Source: Clostridia bacterium (GTDB taxonomy: Bacteria > Bacillota > Clostridia > Christensenellales > SZUA-584). From it: a DNA stretch of 64,000 nt. The stretch lies in the NCBI GenBank assembly GCA_003249555.1, contig QKIQ01000061.1, forward strand, positions 1 to 64,000. The letters are read 5' to 3'. Positions 7,976-16,834 of this stretch are shown one piece after another. Made by a program: the position numbers and the translations under genes. The notes beneath the pieces are model-generated. The model saw only the letters and a program-made list of their open reading frames with translations, did not search any database and was not told the DNA's origin. The stretch's first letter is position 1, and each line of letters starts with the position of its first letter.

Positions 7976-9466
7976 ATGCGGTCTGAGGGCCGCATTGCCA
8001 TGTCTATGAGTCAAATCAGAACACGTTTTGCACCCAGCCCCACCGGTTATCTTCATATCGGCGGTCTGCGTACCGCGCTTTACGCGTGGCTGTTTGCGCG
8101 TAAAAACAACGGCGCATTCATACTGCGCATTGAAGACACGGATACCGGACGCGAAGTGGCGGGAGCCAAGGATGTGATATTCTCCACGCTGCGCCAAACA
8201 GGGCTGAATTACGACGAAGGCCCCGATGTGGGCGGCGCTTTTGGCCCTTACATTCAGAGCGAACGCGCGCACATATATAAAGATCATGCCGAGATGCTTG
8301 TGAAATGCGGCGCGGCATACCGTTGCTTTTGCACCAAAGAACGGCTGGCGGACGAACGCGCCAAAGCTGAAGCAAAAGGCGAAGCCTACACATACGACAA
8401 ACATTGTCTCTCTTTGCCGGATGATGAAATTCAGCGTCGCATTAATGCGGGCGAGCCGTATGTCATCCGCCAGAACATTCTTCGCACCGGGGAAACCACG
8501 TATACCGATGCGGTGTTTGGTGACATCACTGTGCCCAATGCCGACCTCGACGATAACGTGCTCTTAAAAGCGGACGGTATGCCGACATATAATCTTGCGA
8601 ATGTGGTAGACGACCATTTGATGGGCATTTCGCACGTCATCCGCGGTGTTGAATATTTATCCTCCACGCCCAAGTACAATCATCTATACCGCGCATTCGG
8701 CTGGGAAATCCCCGCCTATATTCATCTGCCCGTTGTCATGAAAGACAAACAGCGCAAGCTGTCTAAGCGCCACGGCGACGCGTCCTTCGATGATTTTATC
8801 AAAAAGGGATATCTAAAGGAAGCGCTGATCAATTACATCGCGCTGCTTGGCTGGAGCCCAGGAAACGATCAGGAAATATTCACGCTTGATGAATTAACTG
8901 CCGCTTTTTCCATTGAGGGGCTGTCCAAATCGTCCGCGATATTTGATGTGGATAAACTGACTTGGATGAATGCACAGTATATCCGCGCACTGACAAAGAA
9001 AGATTTTATCGACAGAGCCATGCCGTATTTCAAGGAAGCGGGTGTGGAGGCGTTTGATCTTGAATTGATTGCCGATATCATGCAACCTCGGCTTGAACGC
9101 CTTGATGAAATTCCCGGAAAGCTTGAATTTTTAAAAGAGATGCCCGAATACGACCTGTCTTTGTTTACGCATAAACGCATGAAAACAGATGCCGCCGCCG
9201 CTTTACCTGTGCTCGAGCAGGCGCGTGCGCTGCTTGAAGCGCAAAGTGATTATTCACTTGATTCTCTCAAAGAAGCGCTGCTCACCCTAACCGAAAAACT
9301 GGGCATCAAAAACGGTCAACTACTATGGCCGTTGCGCGTTGCCATAACAGGCACGGAGGTCACGCCGGGAGGCGCGGTGGAAGCAGCCTGTCTGCTGGGA
9401 AAAACAGACACACTGCAACGTCTTGACCTAAGTATCAGAAAACTTGAAGAAACAAAAAACGGCTAA
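7976..9466 (+). CDS. gltX: Glutamyl-tRNA synthetase
   Basis: Charges tRNA-Glu. A class I synthetase with IRTRFAPSPTGYLHIGG (HIGH-like motif) near the N-terminus, KLSKRHGD as KMSKS motif (about residue 260), and the bacterial GluRS anticodon-binding C-terminal domain. The start at ATG 7976 is chosen because AAAGGAG lies 5 bases upstream, giving 496 residues. In-frame ATGs at 8000 and 8006 would give the more usual short N-terminus (MSQIRTRFAPSPTG), with a weaker GAGGG site. The GTG at 7961 overlaps the ribosome site and is rejected. The cysteine-rich region CFCTKERL is present in a partly conserved form. Confidence 0.96.
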   Translation: MRSEGRIAMSMSQIRTRFAPSPTGYLHIGGLRTALYAWLFARKNNGAFILRIEDTDTGREVAGAKDVIFSTLRQTGLNYDEGPDVGGAFGPYIQSERAHIYKDHAEMLVKCGAAYRCFCTKERLADERAKAEAKGEAYTYDKHCLSLPDDEIQRRINAGEPYVIRQNILRTGETTYTDAVFGDITVPNADLDDNVLLKADGMPTYNLANVVDDHLMGISHVIRGVEYLSSTPKYNHLYRAFGWEIPAYIHLPVVMKDKQRKLSKRHGDASFDDFIKKGYLKEALINYIALLGWSPGNDQEIFTLDELTAAFSIEGLSKSSAIFDVDKLTWMNAQYIRALTKKDFIDRAMPYFKEAGVEAFDLELIADIMQPRLERLDEIPGKLEFLKEMPEYDLSLFTHKRMKTDAAAALPVLEQARALLEAQSDYSLDSLKEALLTLTEKLGIKNGQLLWPLRVAITGTEVTPGGAVEAACLLGKTDTLQRLDLSIRKLEETKNG

Positions 9467-9489
9467 ACTTATGGTTCGGCCGTTTTTTT
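9454..9489 (+). terminator. Intrinsic terminator of gltX
   Basis: AAAAAACGGC pairs with GCCGTTTTTT and is followed by T residues. The stem begins in the last gltX codons. It could act in both directions. Confidence 0.8.
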
Positions 9490-9542
9490 AAACAATGTTT
9501 TGACTTTGATTATCATCCCAAAAATCTCTGCCGGGGATTGTA

Positions 9543-9632
9543 CTACTGATTAAGAAAAAAGATTGTTCCCACAGCCGCGCCCGCTACAATGATGAAAAAC
9601 ACAAGCAGAACAGTGGCAGTCTTCTTTTTCAT
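9543..9632 (-). CDS. Single-pass small membrane peptide (29 aa)
   Basis: A 29-residue gene: MKKKTATVLLVFFIIVAGAA then VGTIFFLNQ. Three lysines at the N-terminus and one hydrophobic helix (residues about 7-27) predict a single-pass membrane peptide with the N-terminus inside. AAGGAG lies 9 bases before the ATG. A well-formed promoter (TTGTTA-18-TATAAT) stands just upstream, so the unit is complete although tiny. It lies between convergent gltX and the 3' end of fhs, but has its own transcription. The function is unknown. The absence of a second helix or a toxin-like RNA antisense prevents a toxin call. Confidence 0.6.
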   Translation of the reverse strand: MKKKTATVLLVFFIIVAGAAVGTIFFLNQ

Positions 9633-9670
9633 AAAAGCGACTCCTTATAAAAAATATAATTGCTTATTTA

Positions 9671-9700
9671 ATTATATCACACAGCAAATAAAAGTAACAA
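9671..9700 (-). promoter_or_regulatory. SigA-type promoter of the 29-aa membrane peptide
   Basis: Reading leftward: TTGTTA (9700-9695), 18-base spacer, TATAAT (9676-9671), about 38 bases upstream of the peptide ATG. Confidence 0.65.
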
Positions 9701-9752
9701 CTCATCCATAATTGTTCATAAAGAATACACATTTTTTGGTACGTACGCATCT

Positions 9753-11426
9753 TTAAAACAATCCATCAATGCGCCCTTCATCATCAATCGTAATCTGCTC
9801 GGCAGCAGGGCACTTTGGCAAACCCGGCATTGTCATCATATCGCCCGCCAGCACAACAATAAAACCCGCACCCGCTGACAGCTTGATATTGCGAACTGTG
9901 AATATAAAACCGCTGGGCTTTCCAATAAGCTTTGGGTCATGCGAAAGCGAATACTGCGTTTTCGCAATGCATATGGGCAGCTTCGCATAGCCGTTTTTAC
10001 TGAGTGCTTCGATAGACTTGGTCACGCCGGCCGAATAATGTACTTCGCTGGCACCGTATATCGTCTTTGCGAGTTTTTCTATTTTTGTGGGTATGTCGTC
10101 ACATAATTCATATGGATGTTTGGGTGTACCTTTTTTGGCAATACGAATCACTTCTTCAGCAAGCGCAATGCCGCCGTCTCCGCCTTTTTCCCATACTTCT
10201 GTGGGCACAGCCATAACACCCTTGGCACGGCAGAGTTTTTGTACAAGCGCAATCTCCTCCGGCGTGTCTGTCACAAACCGATTTATCGCCACAGTAACAG
10301 GCAATCCATAAAAATCCTTTAAGTTATCAATGTGTTTATCAAGATTCTGCATGCCTCGAATTAACGCATCTTCATCCGGTTCGCAAAGGTCTGCCCTTGG
10401 CTTTCCGCCGTGAGATTTTAGCGCACGAATGGTGACAACGATAACCGCCGCGTCCGGCCACAGCCCCGTCTGTCGGCATTTAATATCCAGAAACTTCTCC
10501 GCACCAAGATCGGCACCGAAGCCCGCTTCAGTGACCACATAATCTGCTAAGTGCATCGCCATATAAGTTGCAATATAGCTGTTACAACCGTGCGCAATAT
10601 TGGCAAATGGGCCGCCGTGCATCAGGCACAGCGTCTGATCCAGCGTCTGCACAAGATTGGGTTTAATCGCGTCCTTAAGCAGCGCCGCCATCGCACCCGA
10701 CGCTTTTAGATCTCCCGCTGTCACAGGGCGCTCGTCATACGTATAAGCCACTTTAATACGCGAAAGACGCTCTTTTAAATCGTGCAGGTCGCTCGCCAAA
10801 CACAGCACCGCCATCACCTCGGATGCAGCTGTGATATCGAAGCTGTCTTCCCGCGGCATGCCGTTGGCACGGCCGCCAAGACCGCACGTGATAAACCTTA
10901 ATTGTCTGTCGTTAATATCCATACACCGCTTAATCGTGATGCGGCGCGGGTCTATGCCAAGTGTGTTACCATGCTGAATATGGTTATCAACCAGTGCGCA
11001 GAGCAAATTGTTGGCAGCAGTCACTGCGTGAATATCGCCCGTAAAATGCAGGTTGATATCTTCCATAGGTATCACCTGCGCATAGCCGCCGCCGGCTGCG
11101 CCGCCTTTCATACCGAAAACTGGCCCCAGTGAGGGTTCACGAAGTGTCAGGCACACTTTTTTGCCGCATTTTTTCAGCGCGTCGGCAAGGCCGATAGATA
11201 CCGTTGTTTTGCCTTCTCCTGCCGGTGTCGGGTTGATCGCGGAAACCAAAATCAGCTTGGCTTCGCCTTTTCCTTTCATACGTTCCAGTATTGATAATGA
11301 TACCTTTGCTTTTTTATACCCAAATGGAATCAATTCATTTTCCAGAATACCGGCGTTTTGCGCGATCTGCTGGATGGGAACCAATTCCGATTCCCTCGCA
11401 ATTTCAAGGTCTGTTTTATGCTGCAT
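9753..11426 (-). CDS. fhs: Formate-tetrahydrofolate ligase
   Basis: Makes 10-formyl-tetrahydrofolate from formate, ATP and THF. The product feeds purine and formyl-Met synthesis or, in acetogens, the methyl branch of CO2 fixation. The 557-residue length is typical. The N-terminus ([18 protein letters not shown]) and the ATP-binding loop [18 protein letters not shown] (about residues 67-84) are diagnostic. [21 protein letters not shown]-type blocks, read as [14 protein letters not shown] and GGGYAQVIP, follow. The ATG is preceded by AGGGAAAGTG. It starts 19 bases downstream of the diguanylate cyclase gene, so the two are probably cotranscribed. No Wood-Ljungdahl partner genes are adjacent. Confidence 0.96.
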   Translation of the reverse strand: MQHKTDLEIARESELVPIQQIAQNAGILENELIPFGYKKAKVSLSILERMKGKGEAKLILVSAINPTPAGEGKTTVSIGLADALKKCGKKVCLTLREPSLGPVFGMKGGAAGGGYAQVIPMEDINLHFTGDIHAVTAANNLLCALVDNHIQHGNTLGIDPRRITIKRCMDINDRQLRFITCGLGGRANGMPREDSFDITAASEVMAVLCLASDLHDLKERLSRIKVAYTYDERPVTAGDLKASGAMAALLKDAIKPNLVQTLDQTLCLMHGGPFANIAHGCNSYIATYMAMHLADYVVTEAGFGADLGAEKFLDIKCRQTGLWPDAAVIVVTIRALKSHGGKPRADLCEPDEDALIRGMQNLDKHIDNLKDFYGLPVTVAINRFVTDTPEEIALVQKLCRAKGVMAVPTEVWEKGGDGGIALAEEVIRIAKKGTPKHPYELCDDIPTKIEKLAKTIYGASEVHYSAGVTKSIEALSKNGYAKLPICIAKTQYSLSHDPKLIGKPSGFIFTVRNIKLSAGAGFIVVLAGDMMTMPGLPKCPAAEQITIDDEGRIDGLF

Positions 11427-11445
11427 ATTTTTGTCACTTTCCCTG

Positions 11446-12615
11446 TTAATAGTTTACAGTTGTTTCCGCTCTGTATGGCTTTGCTTTGTTTTGCTTGTTT
11501 TTATACATTAGTTCATCGATATTTTCAAATACATCTTTGGCACTGAGGCCGCGAACGTTTGAAAAAAGCTTGTAACCAATGCTGAAACTCAGCTCATACG
11601 GCAGGCTGTTTTCAATGTTATAGCGGCGCACGTTTTCCTTCAATCGCCTGATAACACGCTCGGGTGTGAGCGTACCGCACCGATCCAGCACAATCATAAA
11701 TTCATCGCCGCCATACCTTGCAACAAAATCGCCGCGACGCACACTCTTTTTCAGCAGTGCCGACGCACTAATGAGCGCTTTATCTCCCTGCAAATGTCCA
11801 TATGTATCATTTATGGATTTGAAATGGTCTATGTCGAGCATCAAAGCCGCAAAGCATGCGTTGTACTCAGCATCCTGAACGTTTTTATACACCAAAAGCA
11901 AGTCTTCCACAAAAGCGTCCAAGTATTTTCTGTTATAAAGCCCCGTCAAATGATCCAAATTCATCTTCTCGTTCAGGGAAAACAGCTGAATCATTAGCAG
12001 ACCGACAGCCACGGCAGGGCAAACGGCAGGCTCATTATACTCAAATACAACCTTCAAAATACCCACTGCTGATGCAGCAGCCAATATGAGCAGATACGAA
12101 TAATATTCAATGCGTTCAATGTTCTTTTTACTGCGCCATATCAACACAAAAGAGTATATGGCATAAAACATCACGGCGACGGTCAGCGCATGGTAATATG
12201 GTCCCCGCTCATATACGTTCCCATTCTTAAACGCATAAATCATGCCATTTGAAAAATTAATAACCAACAGCACTGCAAAAACAAGTAATGGCACACTCAT
12301 CACAGCAAGACCGCGGCTCTTGATTCTACGTCCGCTTCGGCAGGTACAATAAAAGGCCCAGACCTCGGAAAATAGAACAGAAAGCAATAATAAGAACGCC
12401 TGCAAAATGGTAAGCACCGTTTGAACCGCTTCCCCTTGCAGTTCCCTCGCGATCATCACAGCCGAATGGATGACGAGCAGCAGCATATCGCAAATGATCA
12501 GTAATCGAAAAAGGCGCTGACGAGCCAGTTTCTCCCCACCATTTTTGACATTGTTGAATAAAACCACGGCTAGGATTAACAGCGATATGATATTGATATC
12601 ATACTGCGCAAACAT
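11446..12615 (-). CDS. Membrane-anchored diguanylate cyclase (GGDEF)
   Basis: Predicted to make cyclic di-GMP from two GTP. The N-terminal half has about six or seven hydrophobic segments (for example [55 protein letters not shown]) and would be the sensor. The catalytic domain begins at [13 protein letters not shown] and carries the intact active-site loop YGGDEF (about residue 300). The RxxD product-inhibition site RRGD lies exactly five residues before it, so feedback control is likely. The protein has 389 residues. Its promoter is divergent from that of the DeoR gene, and fhs follows 19 bases downstream. Confidence 0.9.
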   Translation of the reverse strand: MFAQYDINIISLLILAVVLFNNVKNGGEKLARQRLFRLLIICDMLLLVIHSAVMIARELQGEAVQTVLTILQAFLLLLSVLFSEVWAFYCTCRSGRRIKSRGLAVMSVPLLVFAVLLVINFSNGMIYAFKNGNVYERGPYYHALTVAVMFYAIYSFVLIWRSKKNIERIEYYSYLLILAAASAVGILKVVFEYNEPAVCPAVAVGLLMIQLFSLNEKMNLDHLTGLYNRKYLDAFVEDLLLVYKNVQDAEYNACFAALMLDIDHFKSINDTYGHLQGDKALISASALLKKSVRRGDFVARYGGDEFMIVLDRCGTLTPERVIRRLKENVRRYNIENSLPYELSFSIGYKLFSNVRGLSAKDVFENIDELMYKNKQNKAKPYRAETTVNY

Positions 12616-12649
12616 TGTTTAACCCTACCTTTTACCCAAACCGTTTTTA

Positions 12650-12678
12650 ATTATATATGTATTACCTTTATAATACAA
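12650..12678 (-). promoter_or_regulatory. SigA-type promoter of the diguanylate cyclase gene
   Basis: Reading leftward: TTGTAT (12678-12673), 17-base spacer, TATAAT (12655-12650), with the gene start about 35 bases downstream. Confidence 0.65.
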
Positions 12679-12708
12679 CATGTTTTACGAAAACAACAGA
12701 CTCTCATA

Positions 12709-12737
12709 TTGACACAAATAACACACAACTATATAAT
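12709..12737 (+). promoter_or_regulatory. Perfect-consensus SigA promoter of the DeoR-dehydrogenase operon
   Basis: TTGACA (12709-12714), 17-base spacer, TATAAT (12732-12737). Both hexamers and the spacing match consensus. Such a strong promoter in front of a DeoR-type repressor suggests autorepression. Confidence 0.85.
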
Positions 12738-12792
12738 TGTATTTGGTTGGTATGTGTTTGTTTTTGTTTGATGTTTGTGGCGAGGAGAGTGT

Positions 12793-13554
12793 ATGAGCGA
12801 TCATTTAACGCAAGACAGGCGGGATTTTATAGAACGAAAGCTTAGTGCAGAAGGAAGCGTGAAAGCCTCCGAGCTAATCGAGCTTTTTTCGGTCTCTTCC
12901 GAGACCATCCGTAAGGATTTTCTTTATCTTGAACGCAAAGGCGTCGCGAAAAAAACATATGGCGGCGCCGTTTCCTCTCATACAATGTTTGAGCCCAGCT
13001 TTAAAGAAAAATCCGTCAAGGCTCTTGATGAAAAAACACGCATAGCGGCAAAAACCCTTGAACGCATTGAAAACGGTATGTCTCTGATACTTGATGGCGG
13101 CTCCACAGTGTTTGCACTCGCGCGGGCGCTTGCCATAAAAAAAGACCTTACCGTGTTTACCAACGGATTAAAAGCCGCACAAATTCTTGATGAATTTGGT
13201 ATCACCACGTATGTCCTTGGTGGAATGGTACGCCATAACAGCAATTCTATCGTGGGAAGCTGGGCCATGCGCAGCCTTGCTGAAATTCGTGTGGATATGG
13301 CAATACTAGGTACAAGCGGGTTTTTTGACCGTCCGGGTCCATGTGTGGAAAACTTCTTTGAGGCAGACTTAAAGCGCGCAATGATCCGTGCGGGCAATCG
13401 AGTTTTGGTACTGGGAGACGCGAGCAAATCCACCACGCAAGCTGTCATCGAGTTTGCAAAATGGCAGGAAATTGATGAGTTTATCACAGACAGCCGTATA
13501 GACGGCAAAATACTTGAAATAATACGGCAAAGCACAGATGTCAGCGTCGTTTAA
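12793..13554 (+). CDS. DeoR-family transcriptional regulator
   Basis: A 253-residue sugar-phosphate-responsive repressor. The N-terminal DeoR helix-turn-helix is VKASELIELFSVSSETIRKD with the following YLERKGVAKKTYGGAV, residues about 22-60. The C-terminal DeoRC effector domain contains DGGSTVFALARAL, GGMVRHNSNSIVG and the conserved LGTSGF block. The start is ATG 12793, preceded by GAGGAGAG. It is followed 20 bases later by a SorE-like dehydrogenase, so it probably controls that gene. The effector is likely a phosphorylated sugar or polyol (inference from family and neighbour). Confidence 0.92.
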   Translation: MSDHLTQDRRDFIERKLSAEGSVKASELIELFSVSSETIRKDFLYLERKGVAKKTYGGAVSSHTMFEPSFKEKSVKALDEKTRIAAKTLERIENGMSLILDGGSTVFALARALAIKKDLTVFTNGLKAAQILDEFGITTYVLGGMVRHNSNSIVGSWAMRSLAEIRVDMAILGTSGFFDRPGPCVENFFEADLKRAMIRAGNRVLVLGDASKSTTQAVIEFAKWQEIDEFITDSRIDGKILEIIRQSTDVSVV

Positions 13555-13574
13555 CAAAAATCAGGGAGAATATT

Positions 13575-14831
13575 ATGAAAACAAAAGCAGTCAGAATCTA
13601 TGGCGTCCAGGATCTTCGGCTTGAAAGCTTTGAACTTCCGCCCATTAAAGAAGACGAAATACTTGCAAAGGTCATATCCGACAGCTTATGTATGTCGTCG
13701 TATAAAGCAGCCAAGCTTGGTGCCGCTCATAAACGCATTCCTAACGATGTGGCTCAAAACCCCACGATATTAGGGCATGAGTTTTGCGGCGAAATCGTTC
13801 AAGTCGGCTCGACATGGCAAGACAGGTTTTCACCTGGCGACAAATTTTCCATTCAGCCTGCGCTAAACTACAAGGGCTCGCAAGATGCGCCCGGTTATTC
13901 ATTCCGTTATATTGGCGGCAACGCCACTTATGTGGTGATTCCCGCAGAGGTCATGATACAAGAATGTCTGCTCAAGTACGACTCTGACGCCTTTTTTTAC
14001 GGTTCTCTCGCAGAGCCTATGAGCTGCATTGTCGGCACATTTCACGCGTTTTATCATACTCGCATGGGCGAATATGTTCATGAAATGGGGATCGTAGAAG
14101 GCGGAAACATGGCGATACTCGCAGGCGTGGGGCCCATGGGACTTGGCTCCATTGACTATGCGCTTCACTGCAGCCGCCGCCCAAGGTTGCTTGTCGTCAC
14201 GGATATTGATGACGCGCGTTTAGAGCGCGCCAAGTGTATCTATACCGTGGAGGAAGCAGCGCGCATGGGCGTGCAGCTGCACTACTTTAACACCAAAGAC
14301 CCAGCTGCGTTCGATCAGATTATGGCGCTTACGGGAGGGAAAGGTTTTAACGACGTGCTTGTGATGGCTCCCATACGTCCCGTAGTCGAGATGGGCGATA
14401 AGCTGCTGGGCTTTGATGGCTGTCTGAACTTTTTCGCAGGTCCCACGGACAACTCATTTTCAGCGATGTTCAATTTCTACAACGTCCACTATTCTTTCAC
14501 ACATGTGGTTGGCACATCGGGTGGCAACACAGACGATATGCGTGAATCTTTGGATATGATGGCACGAGGCCTTATTAATCCAACATCTATGATCACGCAT
14601 GTGGGTGGACTGGATTCCGTTATAGATGCCACGCTCAATCTGCCTCACATTCCCGGTGGCAAAAAGCTTATATATACGCATATCTCCTTGCCCCTTACAG
14701 CCATTGAAGACTTTACGAGAAGTGATGATCCTGTGATGCAGCAGCTTGCTAAAATCACTGCAAAAACAGGCGGATTCTGGTCTGCCGAAGCCGAAAAGTA
14801 TCTGCTCGCCCACGGCAATCCTATTGAATAA
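13575..14831 (+). CDS. Zinc-binding alcohol dehydrogenase-family protein, L-sorbose-1-phosphate reductase (SorE)-like
   Basis: A 418-residue medium-chain dehydrogenase. It has the GroES-like N-terminal part with LGHEFCGEIVQVG (about residues 66-78), a substrate region GYSFRYIGGNATY, and the nucleotide-binding segment AILAGVGPMGLGSIDYA (about 180-196). The segments GGNATY, SLAEPMSCIVG and GPMGLGSIDYA resemble SorE of Klebsiella, which interconverts sorbose-1-phosphate and glucitol-6-phosphate. No PTS or transporter genes are adjacent, so the actual sugar substrate is uncertain. GGGAG precedes the ATG. It is cotranscribed with the upstream DeoR regulator and followed by a strong terminator. Confidence 0.82.
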   Translation: MKTKAVRIYGVQDLRLESFELPPIKEDEILAKVISDSLCMSSYKAAKLGAAHKRIPNDVAQNPTILGHEFCGEIVQVGSTWQDRFSPGDKFSIQPALNYKGSQDAPGYSFRYIGGNATYVVIPAEVMIQECLLKYDSDAFFYGSLAEPMSCIVGTFHAFYHTRMGEYVHEMGIVEGGNMAILAGVGPMGLGSIDYALHCSRRPRLLVVTDIDDARLERAKCIYTVEEAARMGVQLHYFNTKDPAAFDQIMALTGGKGFNDVLVMAPIRPVVEMGDKLLGFDGCLNFFAGPTDNSFSAMFNFYNVHYSFTHVVGTSGGNTDDMRESLDMMARGLINPTSMITHVGGLDSVIDATLNLPHIPGGKKLIYTHISLPLTAIEDFTRSDDPVMQQLAKITAKTGGFWSAEAEKYLLAHGNPIE

Positions 14832-14851
14832 CGAAAATATAGTCAAAGGCT

Positions 14852-14889
14852 GCGCTGTCTGTTATAATAGCCAAGACAGCGCTTTTTTT
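14852..14889 (+). terminator. Intrinsic terminator after the SorE-like gene
   Basis: GCGCTGTCT (14852-14860) pairs with AGACAGCGC (14874-14882), followed by seven T. Confidence 0.85.
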
Positions 14890-14916
14890 ATTTTGCTAAA
14901 ATTGTCCGGGGGAGTC

Positions 14917-15480
14917 GTGAATTTGCAAAGAATACCTTTGAATTTACCCAATATTATTACACTTTTTCGGTTTGCTCTGGTACCGGTTTCCACGATACTG
15001 ATATATTTCGATATGATGATACCGGCGCTGATTGCGTATATCGTGGCCTGCGGGACAGACTTGCTGGACGGCTATATCGCACGCAAGCAGCAGCTTGTGA
15101 CACAAGCAGGTATTTTGCTTGATCCGCTGGCAGACAAGCTGATGTCTGTGTTCGCTGTGATTGCTTTTTCCGTAACAGACGTTTTGCCTTTGTTTGTACT
15201 TGTAGTCATCCTCTTAAAAGAGATTCTTATGGTCTGCGGCGGCATTTATCTTTACTTTAAAGATATCGTGGCGCCTGCGAATACATTTGGGAAAATCGCG
15301 GCATTTGTATTCAACACTTCTATTGCGTTTACGTTTCTGCATAAGCTCGTCAATCCGTGGCATGTGTATTTTATCTGCTTTGCACTTGTGTTCATGCTTG
15401 CTTCACTGGGACAATACGCTTATTTCAACATGTACAAAAAGCTGAAAGAAAAAAAGAAGGCTGATAAAACCACAGTTTAA
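14917..15480 (+). CDS. pgsA: CDP-diacylglycerol-glycerol-3-phosphate 3-phosphatidyltransferase
   Basis: Makes phosphatidylglycerophosphate, the committed step to phosphatidylglycerol. The 187-residue integral membrane protein opens with NLPNIITLFRFALVPV. It carries the CDP-alcohol phosphotransferase signature DLLDGYIARKQ followed by GILLDPLADK (DxxDGxxAR...GxxxDxxxD, residues about 47-72). Several hydrophobic helices follow, and the C-terminus is lysine-rich. GGGGGAG lies just upstream. Either GTG 14917 or TTG 14923 could be the start, a two-residue difference. An ATG far upstream lies before the preceding terminator and is rejected. A CDP-alcohol enzyme for cardiolipin or other headgroups cannot be excluded, but PgsA fits best. 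Confidence 0.87.
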   Translation: MNLQRIPLNLPNIITLFRFALVPVSTILIYFDMMIPALIAYIVACGTDLLDGYIARKQQLVTQAGILLDPLADKLMSVFAVIAFSVTDVLPLFVLVVILLKEILMVCGGIYLYFKDIVAPANTFGKIAAFVFNTSIAFTFLHKLVNPWHVYFICFALVFMLASLGQYAYFNMYKKLKEKKKADKTTV

Positions 15481-15487
15481 TTGCTAC

Positions 15488-15518
15488 AAAAAAGAGCCTG
15501 GTTTGCCCAAGCTCTTTT
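15488..15518. terminator. Bidirectional terminator between pgsA and the convergent propeller gene
   Basis: AAAAGAGC and GCTCTTTT arms with T/A runs on both sides, between two convergent stop codons. Confidence 0.75.
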
Positions 15519-15532
15519 ATATGACACTTAAT

Positions 15533-16762
15533 TTACGGTACCTGTGCATAGAACACGATATTTGCACCTGCAAGATCAGCAATGTCATACCAGGCCACGT
15601 TTTTACCGCATGCGCTTGCGAGCAGCACACGTGAGCTGTCAGGCGTCAAGCGTCCAGAGCTTTTGTCCGAAAAGTAGTAAATATATATAGCTTCGTCCTT
15701 CGTATACACCACAAAATCATCACCCACAGAATAATTGATGATGTTTTCGGCAATCACGATCGGTGCAGAATACGTATCCCCTTGCCTGAAGCAAAGATAA
15801 AGCTTGTTGCTGTCGGCATAAGTATCAATAAACACGATATTGTCTCCGCTGATCATCGGATCAATCACACTGACACCCGGACGGAACAAAATCTTATTTG
15901 TATCACCATTCTGCGTTAGGGGCATAACGACAATCTCAGCTTCCATCGATGCCGAAGACCCGTCAAGCAGCTGACTTTCACCGTAAGGTTGAACGTAAAC
16001 AATGGCGTCATCCGACATGTGCGGCGCGCTGTAAGCAAACATCGTATTTACAAAAATCTCAATCTCAACCGTCTCCCTCGTTGGCAGATGATATAAGTAC
16101 AATCTGTCAGTTCCTTTGCTGGTTTGCTGCAGCCATAGCGCATATTCGCCTGACAAAGACACCTTAGGTTTGCCGTACAGATATTCGCGCATCACAAACG
16201 ATTCACCCGTGGTACGGTCATAGCCGCAAACGGCACCGCCATATTCATCTTTGCAATCGAGATAAACGATGTATTTATCATTCATCTTGGGCTCAAACAG
16301 CGTCGCATATTTTTTGTTAATACCGTCAACTGCCGCCGTTTCCTGTGTATCAAGATTGTTTATGGCAATTGTATTAATTTCAGGCGCTGTCTCATTTGCC
16401 TGCCCCGTGGAGAACACAGTTTCCTGTCCAAAGATAAACGGATCGTTGACCGACTGATTTGGCACAATAAGTTCCTTATCAATATCCGACATGTCTGCTC
16501 TGGCCAATGGGGCAACAGTCGGCTCAGGTGTGGGGGCAAGTGTTTCGGTTTCAACAGGCTCTGCGCTACCGCCAAACAACGGTACAAGCACGAATATGAT
16601 AAGTACGACAAGCGCTGCAACTCCCAAAACCAAACCACCGATTTTAACAATTGGCCCAAAGCTTAATCCACGAAAACGTGAAACGCGCCTACGGCTGCGC
16701 CCTGTTCGCATACGCATACTGCGTCTCCGTCGCATCCTCCTGAATCTGTCTAAAAATCCCAA
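15533..16762 (-). CDS. Membrane-anchored extracytoplasmic beta-propeller protein, function unknown
   Basis: I do not recognise a specific family. The 409-residue protein has a very arginine-rich cytoplasmic start (FRRMRRRRSMRMR and following), one transmembrane helix (residues about 43-65) and a Pro/Thr-rich linker (TLAPTPEPTVAP). A large extracytoplasmic domain then has repeated strand motifs such as DKYIVYLD, GEYALWLQQ, DDAIVYVQP, GDNIVFID and DDFVVYTK. These look like the blades of a TolB/WD-type propeller, about 5-6 of them. The TTG start at 16762 is preceded by GGAGGA with 7-8 bases of spacing. It has its own promoter. The polyarginine N-terminus could bind nucleic acid or anionic lipid (speculation). 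Confidence 0.7.
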   Translation of the reverse strand: MGFLDRFRRMRRRRSMRMRTGRSRRRVSRFRGLSFGPIVKIGGLVLGVAALVVLIIFVLVPLFGGSAEPVETETLAPTPEPTVAPLARADMSDIDKELIVPNQSVNDPFIFGQETVFSTGQANETAPEINTIAINNLDTQETAAVDGINKKYATLFEPKMNDKYIVYLDCKDEYGGAVCGYDRTTGESFVMREYLYGKPKVSLSGEYALWLQQTSKGTDRLYLYHLPTRETVEIEIFVNTMFAYSAPHMSDDAIVYVQPYGESQLLDGSSASMEAEIVVMPLTQNGDTNKILFRPGVSVIDPMISGDNIVFIDTYADSNKLYLCFRQGDTYSAPIVIAENIINYSVGDDFVVYTKDEAIYIYYFSDKSSGRLTPDSSRVLLASACGKNVAWYDIADLAGANIVFYAQVP

Positions 16763-16806
16763 AACATATTCCTCCAAGCGGGTTTTATTCGTGTGATTTG
16801 ATATCT

Positions 16807-16834
16807 ATTATAACAAATTTAACACATTATTCAA
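16807..16834 (-). promoter_or_regulatory. Promoter of the membrane propeller gene
   Basis: Reading leftward: TTGAAT (16834-16829), 16-base spacer, TATAAT (16812-16807). The -35 overlaps the stop codon of the upstream hydrolase gene. Confidence 0.6.
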
